From contig CBDFKF010000004.1 in the NCBI GenBank assembly GCA_965248765.1, positions 2,666,001 through 2,730,000 of the forward strand: a stretch of DNA of 64,000 nucleotides, in the 5' to 3' direction. The notes under the pieces are model-generated. The model was not told the origin of the DNA, made no database searches, and worked only from the letters and a program-made list of their open reading frames with translations. The position numbers and the translations under genes were made by a program. Source of the DNA: CBDFKF01 sp965248765 (GTDB taxonomy: Bacteria; Pseudomonadota; Alphaproteobacteria; VGEJ01). Below, one piece after another: positions 26,532 to 36,079 of this stretch (within the stretch, counting starts at the first letter, position 1; every line of letters starts with the position of its first letter).

Positions 26532-28409
26532 CTACGCGTCCGCCGCCAGAGCAGCGGCCAGCGGCGCCAAGTGGGCCGCGTAGTGGCGGCTGCGACCGAC
26601 CGCTCGCTGGTAGATCGGCTCCCGCACCTGGTCGAAGCTCCAGGTGCGCACGTGGCGCGGATTGTCGTGGAAGCTCAGACAGCGCGCATCCCACTCCAGG
26701 CCACAGAACGCGACCACCTCTCGGCTGACGCGCTCAGGCTCGGCCACCAGCGACTCATACGCAACATCCAGAATCGGCAGTTCCAGAACCGCGCGCCAAT
26801 GCCCCATCAGGCGGCCATACTGACGGTACTCCTCGCCTATGTGCGTGAGATCGGTGCTGTAGCCGAGCGCGACCGTGTCGAAATCCTGAAAATAGTTGGA
26901 AAGACCGCAGTCGAGCGGGTCGCGCATACAGTGGACGATGCGCGAATGCGGAAATAGGCACGCGATCAACCCGAGATACAGGAAGTTGTGCGGCATTTTG
27001 TCGGTGACCCGCGATGCGCCGCGGCCCAGCCGCTCGAGTTTCGCGAGGTAGTCCGCTGCCAGCTGCGTCGCAAGCGCAGATGTCACTGCGGTCATGCACA
27101 GCGGGAACGGTTCCGCGGCGCCGACCGACTCAGGGAGGGTGCGGACCATATCCTCGATGTCGGCAAGCTCATCGGCCCCATGGACCTGCGGGTGACTGGC
27201 GAGAATCTGTTCGACCAGGGTCGTGCCCGAGCGTGGCATGCCGACGATGAAGACCGGCAATTCGGACGCAATCGTGGCGCGGCGCAGCGTGGCGACCCGC
27301 TCCTGACTGAACATCGCACAGCAGTCGTCCACGTATTCGCGGCGGCCGGCCGCATCGTAGACAACCTCGGAAAGCTGGTTGCCGGCCGCGATGTGCGCGA
27401 ACGCCTCATCGAACCGATCGGCCCGGTCAAGGAGGCGTCCGATCCCGAACCGCAACGAGCGTTCGACCTCTCTGGGCAGATCATGCTGGTGAAGGAGGCC
27501 CTCTATACGCTCGAGCGCCGCATCGGTGGGCGAGAGCACCGCCTCGAACAAGGCGATCATGGCCGTCACGCGCGGGCTCTCGCGGTCGATCTCGACCAGT
27601 CGCGCCAAGAGAGCAAGGGCGGGCTCGGTATGGCCCCGGCGGTAGAGGTCAACGGCGCACCGACATATCTCCTCCTCGTATTGGCCGGACCCCGCGTAGG
27701 CCGCGTGCAGCTCGGCGACCGCTTCTTCGACATGGCCGCTCTCCATCAGCGAATGGCCCAACAGCGCTCTAGTCCCAACAGCCGCGGGGTGGTCGCCGGC
27801 CAAGTCGAGCGCGGTGCGGTAGGCGACGTTCGCGTCCTCGAGTCGGCCGAGCCTGTGCAGGACCACCGCCCGGCCGGAGTGCGCTTCGGCACTCTTCGGC
27901 TCGAGTGCGATGGCGCGGTCGTAGGCCTCGCCCGCCGCCTCCAGTTGCTGCGCCTCGCGCAGCGCGAGCGCGAGATTGCGTTGGAACGCCGGGTTGTCCG
28001 GATCGAGGTCGCACGCCTCGCCAAAAGCATCCGCGGCCTCGCGTGGTCGTTCCATGGCCGCGAGAACGTTGCCGAGCTTGAAGAGGTTTGCGCCGCTACG
28101 AGGATCGAGATCGAGCGCACGCCGCAAGCTGCTTTCGGCTTCGGCCAGGCGACCGGCGGCATGCAGGGCGAGTCCGCGATTCGCGTAGTAACGGGGCTCG
28201 TTCGGATGACCGGCTATCGCCCGGTTAATGAGGTCGACGGCCGTCGCGTGGTTTCCCCGCTGATGGGCCACAAGGCCTGACAGGTGCAGCGCATCGGGGT
28301 GGTCGGGCGCGGTATCGAGGATGCCCTGATAGAGCTGGGAGGCGCGCTCGAGGTCCCCGGATCGATGGTGGTGGAGGGCTTCGGTGAGCACGCGATTGAT
28401 ATCGGTCAT
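26532..28409 (-). CDS. TPR-repeat sulfotransferase
   Basis: The 625-residue protein has an N-terminal half made of about eight tetratricopeptide repeats (for example GDLERASQLYQGILDTAPDHPDAL and GRLAEAESSLRRALDLDPRSG). The C-terminal part is a sulfotransferase domain, with the PAPS loop FIVGMPRSGTTLVEQILASH near residue 395 and the 3'-phosphate motif RIVHCMRDPLDCGLSNYFQ. Such TPR-sulfotransferases are widespread in proteobacteria. Substrates are mostly unknown; some relatives act on proteins or polysaccharides. No signal peptide is seen, so it is probably cytoplasmic. It is upstream of the porin on the same strand, and divergent from the DUF3576 gene. Confidence 0.9.
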   Translation of the reverse strand: MTDINRVLTEALHHHRSGDLERASQLYQGILDTAPDHPDALHLSGLVAHQRGNHATAVDLINRAIAGHPNEPRYYANRGLALHAAGRLAEAESSLRRALDLDPRSGANLFKLGNVLAAMERPREAADAFGEACDLDPDNPAFQRNLALALREAQQLEAAGEAYDRAIALEPKSAEAHSGRAVVLHRLGRLEDANVAYRTALDLAGDHPAAVGTRALLGHSLMESGHVEEAVAELHAAYAGSGQYEEEICRCAVDLYRRGHTEPALALLARLVEIDRESPRVTAMIALFEAVLSPTDAALERIEGLLHQHDLPREVERSLRFGIGRLLDRADRFDEAFAHIAAGNQLSEVVYDAAGRREYVDDCCAMFSQERVATLRRATIASELPVFIVGMPRSGTTLVEQILASHPQVHGADELADIEDMVRTLPESVGAAEPFPLCMTAVTSALATQLAADYLAKLERLGRGASRVTDKMPHNFLYLGLIACLFPHSRIVHCMRDPLDCGLSNYFQDFDTVALGYSTDLTHIGEEYRQYGRLMGHWRAVLELPILDVAYESLVAEPERVSREVVAFCGLEWDARCLSFHDNPRHVRTWSFDQVREPIYQRAVGRSRHYAAHLAPLAAALAADA

Positions 28410-28538
28410 CGGTCTCCCGCGGTAGCGCCCGAAACGATGTCTTGTGGTGAACGGTCGAGATACGCAATATACCGGAAATGGCTGCCGCGTTTGGCGCTGT
28501 CGTGATCGGCGCTGCGACGTGATATCGCGAGGTTATTG

Positions 28539-29063
28539 ATGAAGCCTTGGTGGCTCGTCTTGGTGTGCCTCGGCGCCCTCCTCCCGGCGGCGTGCGGTTT
28601 GCCGACCGAATCAGTGTTCCCTGAGCGAGAGGGCAAGGGGTCGAATCCGCGGCCGACCGAGGAACGCGAATCCATCTTCGGACCCGACGGTCTCACCATG
28701 TTCGGCAAGTCCGACGGCGAACAGCAGGGGCCGTCGGGGATCGGTGTCAACAGCTATCTGTGGCGGGCCTCGCTCGACACGGTGGCCTTCATGCCGTTGG
28801 TCTCGGCGGATCCCTTCGGCGGGGTGATCATCACCGATTGGTACAGCCCACCGGCGACGCCCAGTGAGCGCTTCAAGATTACGGTCTTCATTCTTGACCG
28901 CCAGCTCCGAGCGAATGGCATCCGCGTTGCTGTCTTCCGCCAAGAACGCGGGGCAGGCGAGTGGGTTGATGCCGTGGTACGCCGGGAGACGGTCATCGCA
29001 CTAGAGGACGCGATACTCACCGGGGCGCGCCAGCTCCGCGTTGCTTCGCTGCAGGGGTCCTGA
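28539..29063 (+). CDS. DUF3576 family lipoprotein
   Basis: This is a predicted lipoprotein of 174 residues. The signal peptide ends in a lipobox LLPAAC with the lipidated cysteine at about residue 19. Conserved DUF3576 stretches follow: GVNSYLWRASLDTVAFMPLVSADPFGGVIITDWY and the ITVFILDRQLRANGIRVAVFRQ strand pair. The function is unknown, but the gene is usually next to leuS and lptE in alphaproteobacteria, as here, which suggests a role in outer-membrane assembly. ATG 28539 is chosen over TTG 28536. Confidence 0.88.
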   Translation: MKPWWLVLVCLGALLPAACGLPTESVFPEREGKGSNPRPTEERESIFGPDGLTMFGKSDGEQQGPSGIGVNSYLWRASLDTVAFMPLVSADPFGGVIITDWYSPPATPSERFKITVFILDRQLRANGIRVAVFRQERGAGEWVDAVVRRETVIALEDAILTGARQLRVASLQGS

Positions 29064-29166
29064 CGCCGCCCGAAACGGCGCGCCGGGGTGCTCCGCCGGG
29101 CCTTGCACATCGTCCGCATGGCGTCGATGATCGCTGCGGTTCGGCGTCCGTGCCCCTGAACTAGTT

Positions 29167-31746
29167 ATGTTGCGTTACGACTTCCAAAACGTCGAGACGA
29201 AGTGGCAAAGGGTGTGGGCCGAGCGCGAGACCTTCTCGGTGCGCGAGGATACCGCGCGGCCTAAGTATTATGTGCTCGAGATGTTCCCCTACCCCTCGGG
29301 GCGCATCCATATGGGGCACGTCCGCAACTACACCATCGGAGATGTGGTGGCGCGCTACAAGCGCGCGCGCGGTTTCAACGTCCTCCACCCGATGGGGTGG
29401 GACGCCTTCGGGCTTCCCGCCGAGAACGCGGCGATGGAGAACCGACTGCATCCCGCGCAATGGGCCCGCGACAACATCGCCAATATGCGGGCCGAGCTCC
29501 AGTCCATGGGCATCTCCTATGACTGGAATCGCGAGATCGCGACGTGCGATCGCGATTACTACTGGCACCAGCAGAAGATCTTCCTCGACTTCCTCGAGGC
29601 CGGCCTCGCCTACCGGCGCGAGGCTGTGGTCAATTGGGATCCAGTCGAGCAGTCGGTCCTCGCCAACGAGCAGGTAATCGACGGCCGCGGCTGGCGCTCA
29701 GGCGCCCCAGTTGAACGGCGCACGCTCTCACAGTGGTTCTTCCGCATTACCGCCTTCGCCGAGGAGCTCTTGGCTGCGCTCGACGGCCTCGACCGCTGGC
29801 CCGAGCGGGTCCGTCTCATGCAGGCGAACTGGATCGGCCGCTCGGAAGGCCTGCTGATGCGTTTCGACCTGATCGGACGCGATGACCGGCTCGATCTCTA
29901 TACGACGCGCCACGACACCATCTTCGGCGCAAGCTTCTGCGCGGTTTCGCCCGATCACCCGCTCGCCAAGGAGCTGGCGCGGTCGAACCCCGAGCTTGGC
30001 GAATTCATCGCCGCGTGCCAGCGCCTCGGAACCAGCGAGGCGGCCATCGAAACGGCCGAGAAACAGGGTTTCGATACCGGCCTCACGGCGCGCCACCCGT
30101 TCCGACCGGGTGTCGAGCTCCCGGTCTATGTCGCCAATTTCGTGCTGATGGACTACGGCACCGGCGCCATCTTCGGCTGTCCGGCGCACGATCAGCGCGA
30201 CCTCGAATTCGCCCATAAGTACGGCCTTTCCGTCCTCCCCGTCGTCGCGCCTGTTGGCGCGGACGATGATTTCCGCGTCGATTCGGAGGCCTATCTGGGC
30301 GACGGCCTCCTCATCAACTCGGACTTTCTCGACGGCCTAGATGTGACCGAAGCCAAACGCGAGGTCGCCGAACGCATGGCCGACGCGGGTAGCGGCGAGG
30401 TGACCGTCAAGTACCGGCTGCGGGATTGGGGTGTTTCGCGCCAGCGTTATTGGGGTTGCCCCATCCCCGTTATCAACTGCCAAGCCTGCGGTATCGTCCC
30501 CGTGCCGGAACAGGATCTGCCGGTCCTGCTGCCCGAGGATGTCAGCTTCGACGAGCCGGGCAATCCGCTGGATCGCCACGCGACCTGGAAGCGTGTCGAG
30601 TGCCCTCGCTGCGGCCAACCGGCCGAGCGCGAGACCGACACCTGCGACACCTTCGTCGACTCTTCGTGGTATTTCGCACGCTTCGCCTCGCCGCAAGCCA
30701 ACGTGCCCCTTGATCGCACGGCCGTTGATTACTGGCTTCCCGTCGATCAGTACATCGGCGGCATCGAGCACGCGATCCTTCATCTTCTGTACTCGCGCTT
30801 TTTCGTACGGGCGCTCAAACAATGCGGCTACGTCGATCTCGAAGAGCCCTTTGCCGGGCTTCTCACCCAGGGGATGGTGTGCCACGAGACCTATCGGGAC
30901 GAGGCCGGTGCCTGGCTCTATCCTGAGGAGGTGCGCCGCGAGCCCGATGGGCGGATGATTCATGCCGGGACCGGCGCGGCCGTGACCATCGGCCGCTCCG
31001 AATCGATGAGCAAATCACATCGTAACGTGGTCGACCCGGCCGGCATCATCGCCACTTACGGGGCGGACGCGGCGCGCTGGTTCATGCTCTCGGACAGCCC
31101 GCCTGAGCGGGATCTCGAATGGACGGACGCCGGCGTCGAGGGCGTTTCCCGGTTTATCAACCGGCTGTGGCGGCTCGCGGTCGAGCACGGGCGCGATCTG
31201 CCGCCCGCTGGCGTGGCCCCGCCTGCATCGTTTTCGCCGGCCGCCGAGGCGCTGCGGCGAGCGAGCCATCGCACGATCGCCGCCGTCAACGACGATCTCG
31301 ACACGTTTCACTTCAACCGAGCGGTCGCCCGTATCTACGAACTCGCGAATGAGCTCGGCGGTACTGCAAACGGCGCCGGCGAGCACAGTGACGAGCACGT
31401 CGCCAATTGGGCCTGGCGCGAGGGCTTGGAAATCCTGGTGCGCTTGGCTGGCCCGATGATGCCACACCTGGCCGAGGAGGTATGGCAGCGCCTCGGCCAT
31501 GACCGTTCGCTGGCCGATGAGCCATGGCCCACCGCCGACCCTGAACTCATCCGTGCCGAGCGCGTGACCATCGCCGTTCAAGTCAATGGCAAGGTCCGCG
31601 GGCAGTTGGAAGTCATGCCCGATGAGAACGAGGAGACCGTCACCGCCTCCGCGCTTGCACTCGAGAACGTGCAGCGTGCGATTGCCGGCAAGCCCGTCCG
31701 CAAGAAAATCGTCGTTCCTAACCGGATCGTGAATGTGGTGGTCTGA
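29167..31746 (+). CDS. leuS: leucyl-tRNA synthetase
   Basis: LeuS charges tRNA-Leu and edits mischarged isoleucine or norvaline. At 859 residues it has normal bacterial length. The HIGH motif is in FPYPSGRIHMGHVRNY near residue 45. The editing domain has the threonine-rich TTRHDTIFGAS, and a zinc-ribbon-like insert has C-x2-C pairs (NCQACGIV; CPRCGQPAE). The KMSKS motif is ESMSKSHRNV near 613, and the C-terminal ITIAVQVNGKVRGQLEV-type domain follows. It is the first gene of leuS-lptE-holA with overlapping or nearly overlapping ends. Confidence 0.98.
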   Translation: MLRYDFQNVETKWQRVWAERETFSVREDTARPKYYVLEMFPYPSGRIHMGHVRNYTIGDVVARYKRARGFNVLHPMGWDAFGLPAENAAMENRLHPAQWARDNIANMRAELQSMGISYDWNREIATCDRDYYWHQQKIFLDFLEAGLAYRREAVVNWDPVEQSVLANEQVIDGRGWRSGAPVERRTLSQWFFRITAFAEELLAALDGLDRWPERVRLMQANWIGRSEGLLMRFDLIGRDDRLDLYTTRHDTIFGASFCAVSPDHPLAKELARSNPELGEFIAACQRLGTSEAAIETAEKQGFDTGLTARHPFRPGVELPVYVANFVLMDYGTGAIFGCPAHDQRDLEFAHKYGLSVLPVVAPVGADDDFRVDSEAYLGDGLLINSDFLDGLDVTEAKREVAERMADAGSGEVTVKYRLRDWGVSRQRYWGCPIPVINCQACGIVPVPEQDLPVLLPEDVSFDEPGNPLDRHATWKRVECPRCGQPAERETDTCDTFVDSSWYFARFASPQANVPLDRTAVDYWLPVDQYIGGIEHAILHLLYSRFFVRALKQCGYVDLEEPFAGLLTQGMVCHETYRDEAGAWLYPEEVRREPDGRMIHAGTGAAVTIGRSESMSKSHRNVVDPAGIIATYGADAARWFMLSDSPPERDLEWTDAGVEGVSRFINRLWRLAVEHGRDLPPAGVAPPASFSPAAEALRRASHRTIAAVNDDLDTFHFNRAVARIYELANELGGTANGAGEHSDEHVANWAWREGLEILVRLAGPMMPHLAEEVWQRLGHDRSLADEPWPTADPELIRAERVTIAVQVNGKVRGQLEVMPDENEETVTASALALENVQRAIAGKPVRKKIVVPNRIVNVVV

Positions 31747-32254
31747 GGCCGCGCGCCGTGGCGCCACCATTGCCCTGGCTCTGTGCCTGGGCGCCTGCGG
31801 GTTTGAGCCATTGTATGGGCCGCAGAGCGATGGCCGCAGTATCATTGACATTACCCGGGCCATCGACGTCGCGCCGATACCGGACCGCCTCGGCCAGGTC
31901 GTCCGCAATCACCTACGGCAGGGCCTCACCCCCCGCGGGGCACCCCGGGCGCCGCGCTACCGGCTTGTCGTGACCCTGCGCACGACCGAGGAAGGCCTAG
32001 CATTCGAGCGGGACGACTCGGTGACCCGCTACAATGTGATCCTGTCGGCCTCGTACGACCTCACGGACATCAAAAGCGGCCGGCACGTCTCGCGGGGCAT
32101 CGTTCGATCGATCACCGCCTACAACGTCGTCCAGTCCGATTATGCGACGATCTCGGCCGCCCAGGACGCTCGGCTCCGTCTGGCGCGCGAGGTCAGCACC
32201 GAAATTCAAACGCGACTATCGATGGATCTTGCCCGGGCTGACGGCGGATCCTAG
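31733..32254 (+). CDS. lptE: LPS assembly lipoprotein LptE
   Basis: LptE plugs the LptD barrel and helps place lipopolysaccharide in the outer leaflet. The 173-residue protein has an N-terminal signal with lipobox LGAC (Cys about residue 22). GFEPLYGP follows directly after it, a hallmark of alphaproteobacterial LptE, then YRLVVTLRTTEEGLAFERDD and the SASYDLTDIKSG strand. It overlaps the leuS end by 14 bp and precedes holA by 9 bp, implying translational coupling. Confidence 0.93.
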   Translation: MWWSEAARRGATIALALCLGACGFEPLYGPQSDGRSIIDITRAIDVAPIPDRLGQVVRNHLRQGLTPRGAPRAPRYRLVVTLRTTEEGLAFERDDSVTRYNVILSASYDLTDIKSGRHVSRGIVRSITAYNVVQSDYATISAAQDARLRLAREVSTEIQTRLSMDLARADGGS

Positions 32255-32263
32255 GGCCGCCCC

Positions 32264-33298
32264 GTGAAGATCTCCGCCCGCCAAATCGATCGCTTCCTCG
32301 AGCGTCCCGATCCCAGTGTCCGCGCTGTTCTGGTCTACGGCCCGGATGAAGGGCTGGTGCGCGAGCGTGGCGAGCGCCTCGCGCACGCGATCGTCGAGGA
32401 CCTGTCGGATCCGTTTCGCGTCGTTGAGCTGACTCCGAGCGCGCTTGCCGAGGTTCCTTCGCGCCTTGCGGACGAAGCGGCGGCCATCGCGTTTGGCGGC
32501 GGGCGCAGGTTGGTGCGCGTGCGCGGAGCGGGCGAGATCCCGGCAGCGGGCCTCGAAACGGTACTGCGGCACGGAATTGGTGATGCCTTCATCATCGTCG
32601 AGGCGGGTGACCTCGCGCCGCGCTCAGCGCTCCGGCGCTTGACCGAGGGCGCGAAAGAAGCCGCGGCGCTTCCGTGCTATCGCGACTCAACCGACGCCTT
32701 GGAACGACTGATCACCGCGACTCTCCGTGAGGTCGGGCTCGGCGTCGAGCCCGACGCCGTCGCTTACCTCCTCGCCAACCTCGGAGGCGACCGGCAGGTC
32801 AGCCGGCGCGAGCTTGAGAAGCTTTCCTCCTACATGGGCGCCGGCAGCCGGCGCGAAGTCTCCCTGGCGGACGCGATGGCTTCGATTGGCGATGTCTCGG
32901 CGATGACGCTGGAGGACCTTGCGTTCTCGGTGGCCGCCAGCGATCACGGAGCGCTTGAGCGACGCCTACGACGTTCCCTGGACGAGGGCACCAGCCCGGT
33001 GCAAGTGCTTCGTGCCGCCACCCGGCACCTTACCCGCCTCCACCTCGCCTCAGCCGCCCGCGATCAGGGCAGCGGGATCGAACAAGCAATCCGGGACCTG
33101 CGCCCGCCCGTCTTTTTCAAGCGCACCGAGAGCTTCAAGGCGCAGCTCCGCGCCTGGTCGACCGGGCGCCTCGGCACGGCATTGCAGATCCTGCTGAACG
33201 CCGAGATCGACTGCAAGACAACCGGCCTGCCGGCCCATGCGGTATGCGGCCGGGCCCTCATGCGGATCGCCCAGGCCGCCCGCTCTTCCGACGCATAA
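32264..33298 (+). CDS. holA: DNA polymerase III subunit delta
   Basis: HolA is the wrench of the clamp loader that opens the beta ring. It has 344 residues with the family layout: N-terminal AAA-like region starting with FLERPDPSVRAVLVYGPDEGLVRERGERL, then IIVEAGDLAPRSALR, and an all-alpha C-terminal collar domain containing LLANLGGDRQVSRRELEKLSSYMG and HLTRLH. The start is GTG at 32264, 9 bp after lptE. It is convergent with mltA. Confidence 0.95.
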   Translation: MKISARQIDRFLERPDPSVRAVLVYGPDEGLVRERGERLAHAIVEDLSDPFRVVELTPSALAEVPSRLADEAAAIAFGGGRRLVRVRGAGEIPAAGLETVLRHGIGDAFIIVEAGDLAPRSALRRLTEGAKEAAALPCYRDSTDALERLITATLREVGLGVEPDAVAYLLANLGGDRQVSRRELEKLSSYMGAGSRREVSLADAMASIGDVSAMTLEDLAFSVAASDHGALERRLRRSLDEGTSPVQVLRAATRHLTRLHLASAARDQGSGIEQAIRDLRPPVFFKRTESFKAQLRAWSTGRLGTALQILLNAEIDCKTTGLPAHAVCGRALMRIAQAARSSDA

Positions 33299-33317
33299 AG
33301 ACAGGGCCGGCTTGCCC

Positions 33318-34613
33318 TTAGTCCGCGCACCCGAGGCGCCCTGTCTCCTCCAGCCGGTTGGCGACGGCGGTGGGCAACAGCAAATAGTAGCGGCCGGAAT
33401 GCTTCATGCGGCCGGCGATTGCCTCCGCCGCGGCGCCGTGGCCCCAGAAAACATCGCCGCGCACCGGCCCGCGGATCGCACCGCCGGTGTCCTGGGCGAT
33501 CAACAGCCGATGCAATGGCATATCCGGCGCACCCTCCTCCGACGCCGGCGCTGATGCCTCCAGCCACATTGGCGCTCCGAGCGGCAAGTAGCGTCGGTCG
33601 ACGGCGAGCGAGCGCCGCGGCGTCAAAACGGCGCCCTGGGCACCGATCGGACCCGCTCCGTCGAGCTCATCAAAGAAGACATACGATCGGTTCAGGGCCA
33701 TCACGTCGGCAGCGCCTTCGTCGTTCGACCTCAGCCACGCACGAATCGTTTGCAGCGATACCGTCTCGGGCTCGAGGGCGCCACGCGCCACCAGCTCGCG
33801 CCCGATAGCGAAGTACGGATGGCCATTTTGTGCGGCATAGCCCACCCGCAGAGTGGTGCCATCATCGAGCGCGACACGTCCCGAGCCCTGAATATGGAGG
33901 AAGAAGGCGTCGATCGGGTCGTCGACCCAGACGAGCTCGAGTCCCCGGCCGTCGAGGGCGCCCGCGTCTATCGCTCCGCGGTCGGGAAATGGCTCAAGCT
34001 TGCCGTCTACAGCGCGTCCGGCAATGCGCTGCCCCTTAAGCGAATCGCGAAACTCTCCCAGATTGACGCGCACCAGATCGGGTGGCGGCCGGTAGATCGG
34101 GAACGCGTAGCGCCCTTGGCGCGCGCGGCTGCCGCGCAGTTGGGGCTCGTAGTAGCCGGTGAAGAGCCCCTGAACCTGACCTCCGTTAGTCGCCGCGAGC
34201 GGCACGAAGTGCGCTTCGAAGAACGAACGAGCCGCCGCGTCGTCGCCGCTTGGCAACCCCGCTGCGGCCGCGCACACCGCTCGCCAGTCGGCGACCGTGC
34301 CGCCGATACCATCGGGACCGAGGGAGCGTTCTTCCGCGAGTCGCGACAACCGAGTGCAGCTCAGCAGGAATGGCACGAGCGCGGCCGCATGCGGATCGGC
34401 GCGCCAGCCGTCGAGATCGGCGAACGCCGTTCGAGTCAGGGTAAGACGATCGGGCACCGGTGGCGGAGGCCTTGTCGAATACCAGATCACGGCCGCCACA
34501 ACGACTGCCGCCGCGACCGCTATCCCCCCCAGCGCCGCCCGACTGCGCGCGCCGCCTGGCGCGGGAAGCTCCGGCCCAGGGCCTCGTGCCCCGGGGCGTA
34601 TGGCAAACCGCAT
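33318..34613 (-). CDS. mltA: membrane-bound lytic murein transglycosylase A
   Basis: MltA cuts the glycan strands of peptidoglycan to give 1,6-anhydromuropeptides. The 431-residue protein has an N-terminal membrane anchor (AALGGIAVAAAVVVAAVIWY) rather than a lipobox. The MltA barrel follows with GLFTGYYEPQLRGSRARQGRYAFPIYRPP, LELVWVDDPIDAFFLHIQGSGRV, and the 3D domain with its catalytic-type aspartates in LLIAQDTGGAIRGPVRGDVFWGHG. Its ATG overlaps the tim44 stop (TGATG), so the two are translationally coupled. The first residues MRFAIRPG fix the start. Confidence 0.94.
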   Translation of the reverse strand: MRFAIRPGARGPGPELPAPGGARSRAALGGIAVAAAVVVAAVIWYSTRPPPPVPDRLTLTRTAFADLDGWRADPHAAALVPFLLSCTRLSRLAEERSLGPDGIGGTVADWRAVCAAAAGLPSGDDAAARSFFEAHFVPLAATNGGQVQGLFTGYYEPQLRGSRARQGRYAFPIYRPPPDLVRVNLGEFRDSLKGQRIAGRAVDGKLEPFPDRGAIDAGALDGRGLELVWVDDPIDAFFLHIQGSGRVALDDGTTLRVGYAAQNGHPYFAIGRELVARGALEPETVSLQTIRAWLRSNDEGAADVMALNRSYVFFDELDGAGPIGAQGAVLTPRRSLAVDRRYLPLGAPMWLEASAPASEEGAPDMPLHRLLIAQDTGGAIRGPVRGDVFWGHGAAAEAIAGRMKHSGRYYLLLPTAVANRLEETGRLGCAD

Positions 34614-35329
34614 CAATTCGGGCTGCTGGTCGCGACTAGTCTCCAGTTGGGATCGCTTGCACGCACATCCCGGGCAAAAGTCCAAAGGTCCGTGATGGTG
34701 TCGACAGCTCGCGGATCGCCCGAAACAATCTCGCCCTCGGCATTGCGCGTGACGTTGACGAGCTCGCTAACGAACTTAACCGTGATCTCCGCAAGTCCGC
34801 CGTTTAACCGCGCCTCGATGACGTCGGCCGAGTCGATCGCAACCAGCGTCGTCTCCAGGGTCTCCTTCTGCCCCTCGCGCTCGTCGATCGCGCTGGCAAA
34901 GTTTGAATAAACATCATCGGCGAGCAACGGCCTGAGGGTGTCGGTATCGCCGTTTGCGAATGAAACGACGATCATCTCGTAGGCGACCCGCGAACCGGCC
35001 AGGAACTCGCTCGCATCGAAGTTCGGATCGCGGCTCTTGATCTGGGCGATACCGGCGGTGACGACCGAGGCTCCCTCGTTCGCAGCCGCCTCCGCTACCG
35101 GCGTCGCCTGCGGCTCGGTCAATGTATCCTCTTCGCGCGGCGACGGGCTCGAGCGCTCCGGCAGCGGAATTACGTTCTTATCGCCCGACTCTGCGCGGCG
35201 CCCGAAGATCGAGCTCTGCGGCCGCCGCTCATGACCGGTGCGCCGGCCCAATACGTTACGCAGCCGCAGGATGATGAACGCCGCCACCATTGCGAAGAAA
35301 ATGATATCGATGAAACCGATGCCTTCCAT
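34613..35329 (-). CDS. Tim44/TimA family membrane-associated protein
   Basis: This is the bacterial relative of the C-terminal domain of mitochondrial Tim44, nearly universal in alphaproteobacteria. The 238-residue protein starts with a membrane segment (IDIIFFAMVAAFIILRLRNVLGRR), then a charged low-complexity linker. The Tim44 domain follows: FDASEFLAGSRVAYEMIVVSFANGD, LRPLLADDVYSNFASAI, ADVIEARLNGGLAEITVKFVSE and the closing DLWTFARDVRASDPNWRLVAT. It is upstream of and coupled to mltA and divergent from fxsA-secB, a conserved arrangement that suggests a link to envelope biogenesis or export. Confidence 0.93.
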   Translation of the reverse strand: MEGIGFIDIIFFAMVAAFIILRLRNVLGRRTGHERRPQSSIFGRRAESGDKNVIPLPERSSPSPREEDTLTEPQATPVAEAAANEGASVVTAGIAQIKSRDPNFDASEFLAGSRVAYEMIVVSFANGDTDTLRPLLADDVYSNFASAIDEREGQKETLETTLVAIDSADVIEARLNGGLAEITVKFVSELVNVTRNAEGEIVSGDPRAVDTITDLWTFARDVRASDPNWRLVATSSPN

Positions 35330-35486
35330 GATCCATGTCCGGCGGCATCGCCAACGGTTCGGCTTCGCGCGCGCAGTCCGCATCTGCCAGAATAACTTGT
35401 CACACTAGCTGGTTGGCAGCGCGTGGTCCAGCAGCGGAAATCGTAGTCCTTGGACAATAGCTGGGGCGGAAAACGGGAAACGACAA

Positions 35487-35960
35487 GTGGCGTTTGGCAT
35501 CCTCATCACCCTCATCGGCGTTCCACTCTTGGAGATCGCGATCTTCATTCGCCTCGGCGAGGCCATCGGGCTGTGGTGGACGCTCGGCATCATTGTGCTG
35601 ACCGCCGTCGTCGGCACCGCGCTGCTTCGGTGGCAGGGGCTCGACACGCTGCGCCGCGCACGCGCCGCCTTTGGGCGCGGTCAACTGCCGATGGCCGAGG
35701 TCCTGGATGGTTTGTTCTTACTGATAGCCGGTGTCCTCTTGCTGACGCCCGGCTTCTTCACCGATGTCGTGGGCTTCTCCTTGTTCATTCCGCCGATCCG
35801 CGCGCTGCTCCTCGCGCGCATCGTCCAAGCCGGCACGCGCCGAGCAGGTGCGCGATCGGCCTCGGATGGATCGACCATCGATGGAACATACGATGTCGTC
35901 GAGCCCGAGACGGATGAACCGGAGCCACACCGCCCTCGACTACCGCCGGACGAATCGTAA
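35487..35960 (+). CDS. FxsA family membrane protein
   Basis: This is a small inner-membrane protein of 157 residues, related to E. coli FxsA, which when overproduced relieves F-plasmid exclusion of phage T7; the native role is unknown. Hydrophobic segments are PLLEIAIFIRLGEAIGLWWTLGIIVLTAVVGT and LLIAGVLLLTPGFFTDVVGFSLFIPPIR, the latter a family signature. The C-terminal tail is charged and unstructured. The start is GTG 35487. It leads to secB 119 bp downstream. Confidence 0.9.
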   Translation: MAFGILITLIGVPLLEIAIFIRLGEAIGLWWTLGIIVLTAVVGTALLRWQGLDTLRRARAAFGRGQLPMAEVLDGLFLLIAGVLLLTPGFFTDVVGFSLFIPPIRALLLARIVQAGTRRAGARSASDGSTIDGTYDVVEPETDEPEPHRPRLPPDES

Positions 35961-36079
35961 GCTGGCTGCGGTTGAGCAAGTTCCGATTCCATGTTAGCGA
36001 ACCGGCCTCGCCGGTAACGCCGCCTCCGATGGACAGCGGTCGATAGCCGAACGAAATGGGGATCGGGGGGGGGGAGACG

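Noticed and set aside
26988..28280. A 430-codon plus-strand frame opposite the TPR-sulfotransferase
   Set aside because: The minus strand has TPR repeats and a PAPS loop; the plus-strand frame is composition-driven.
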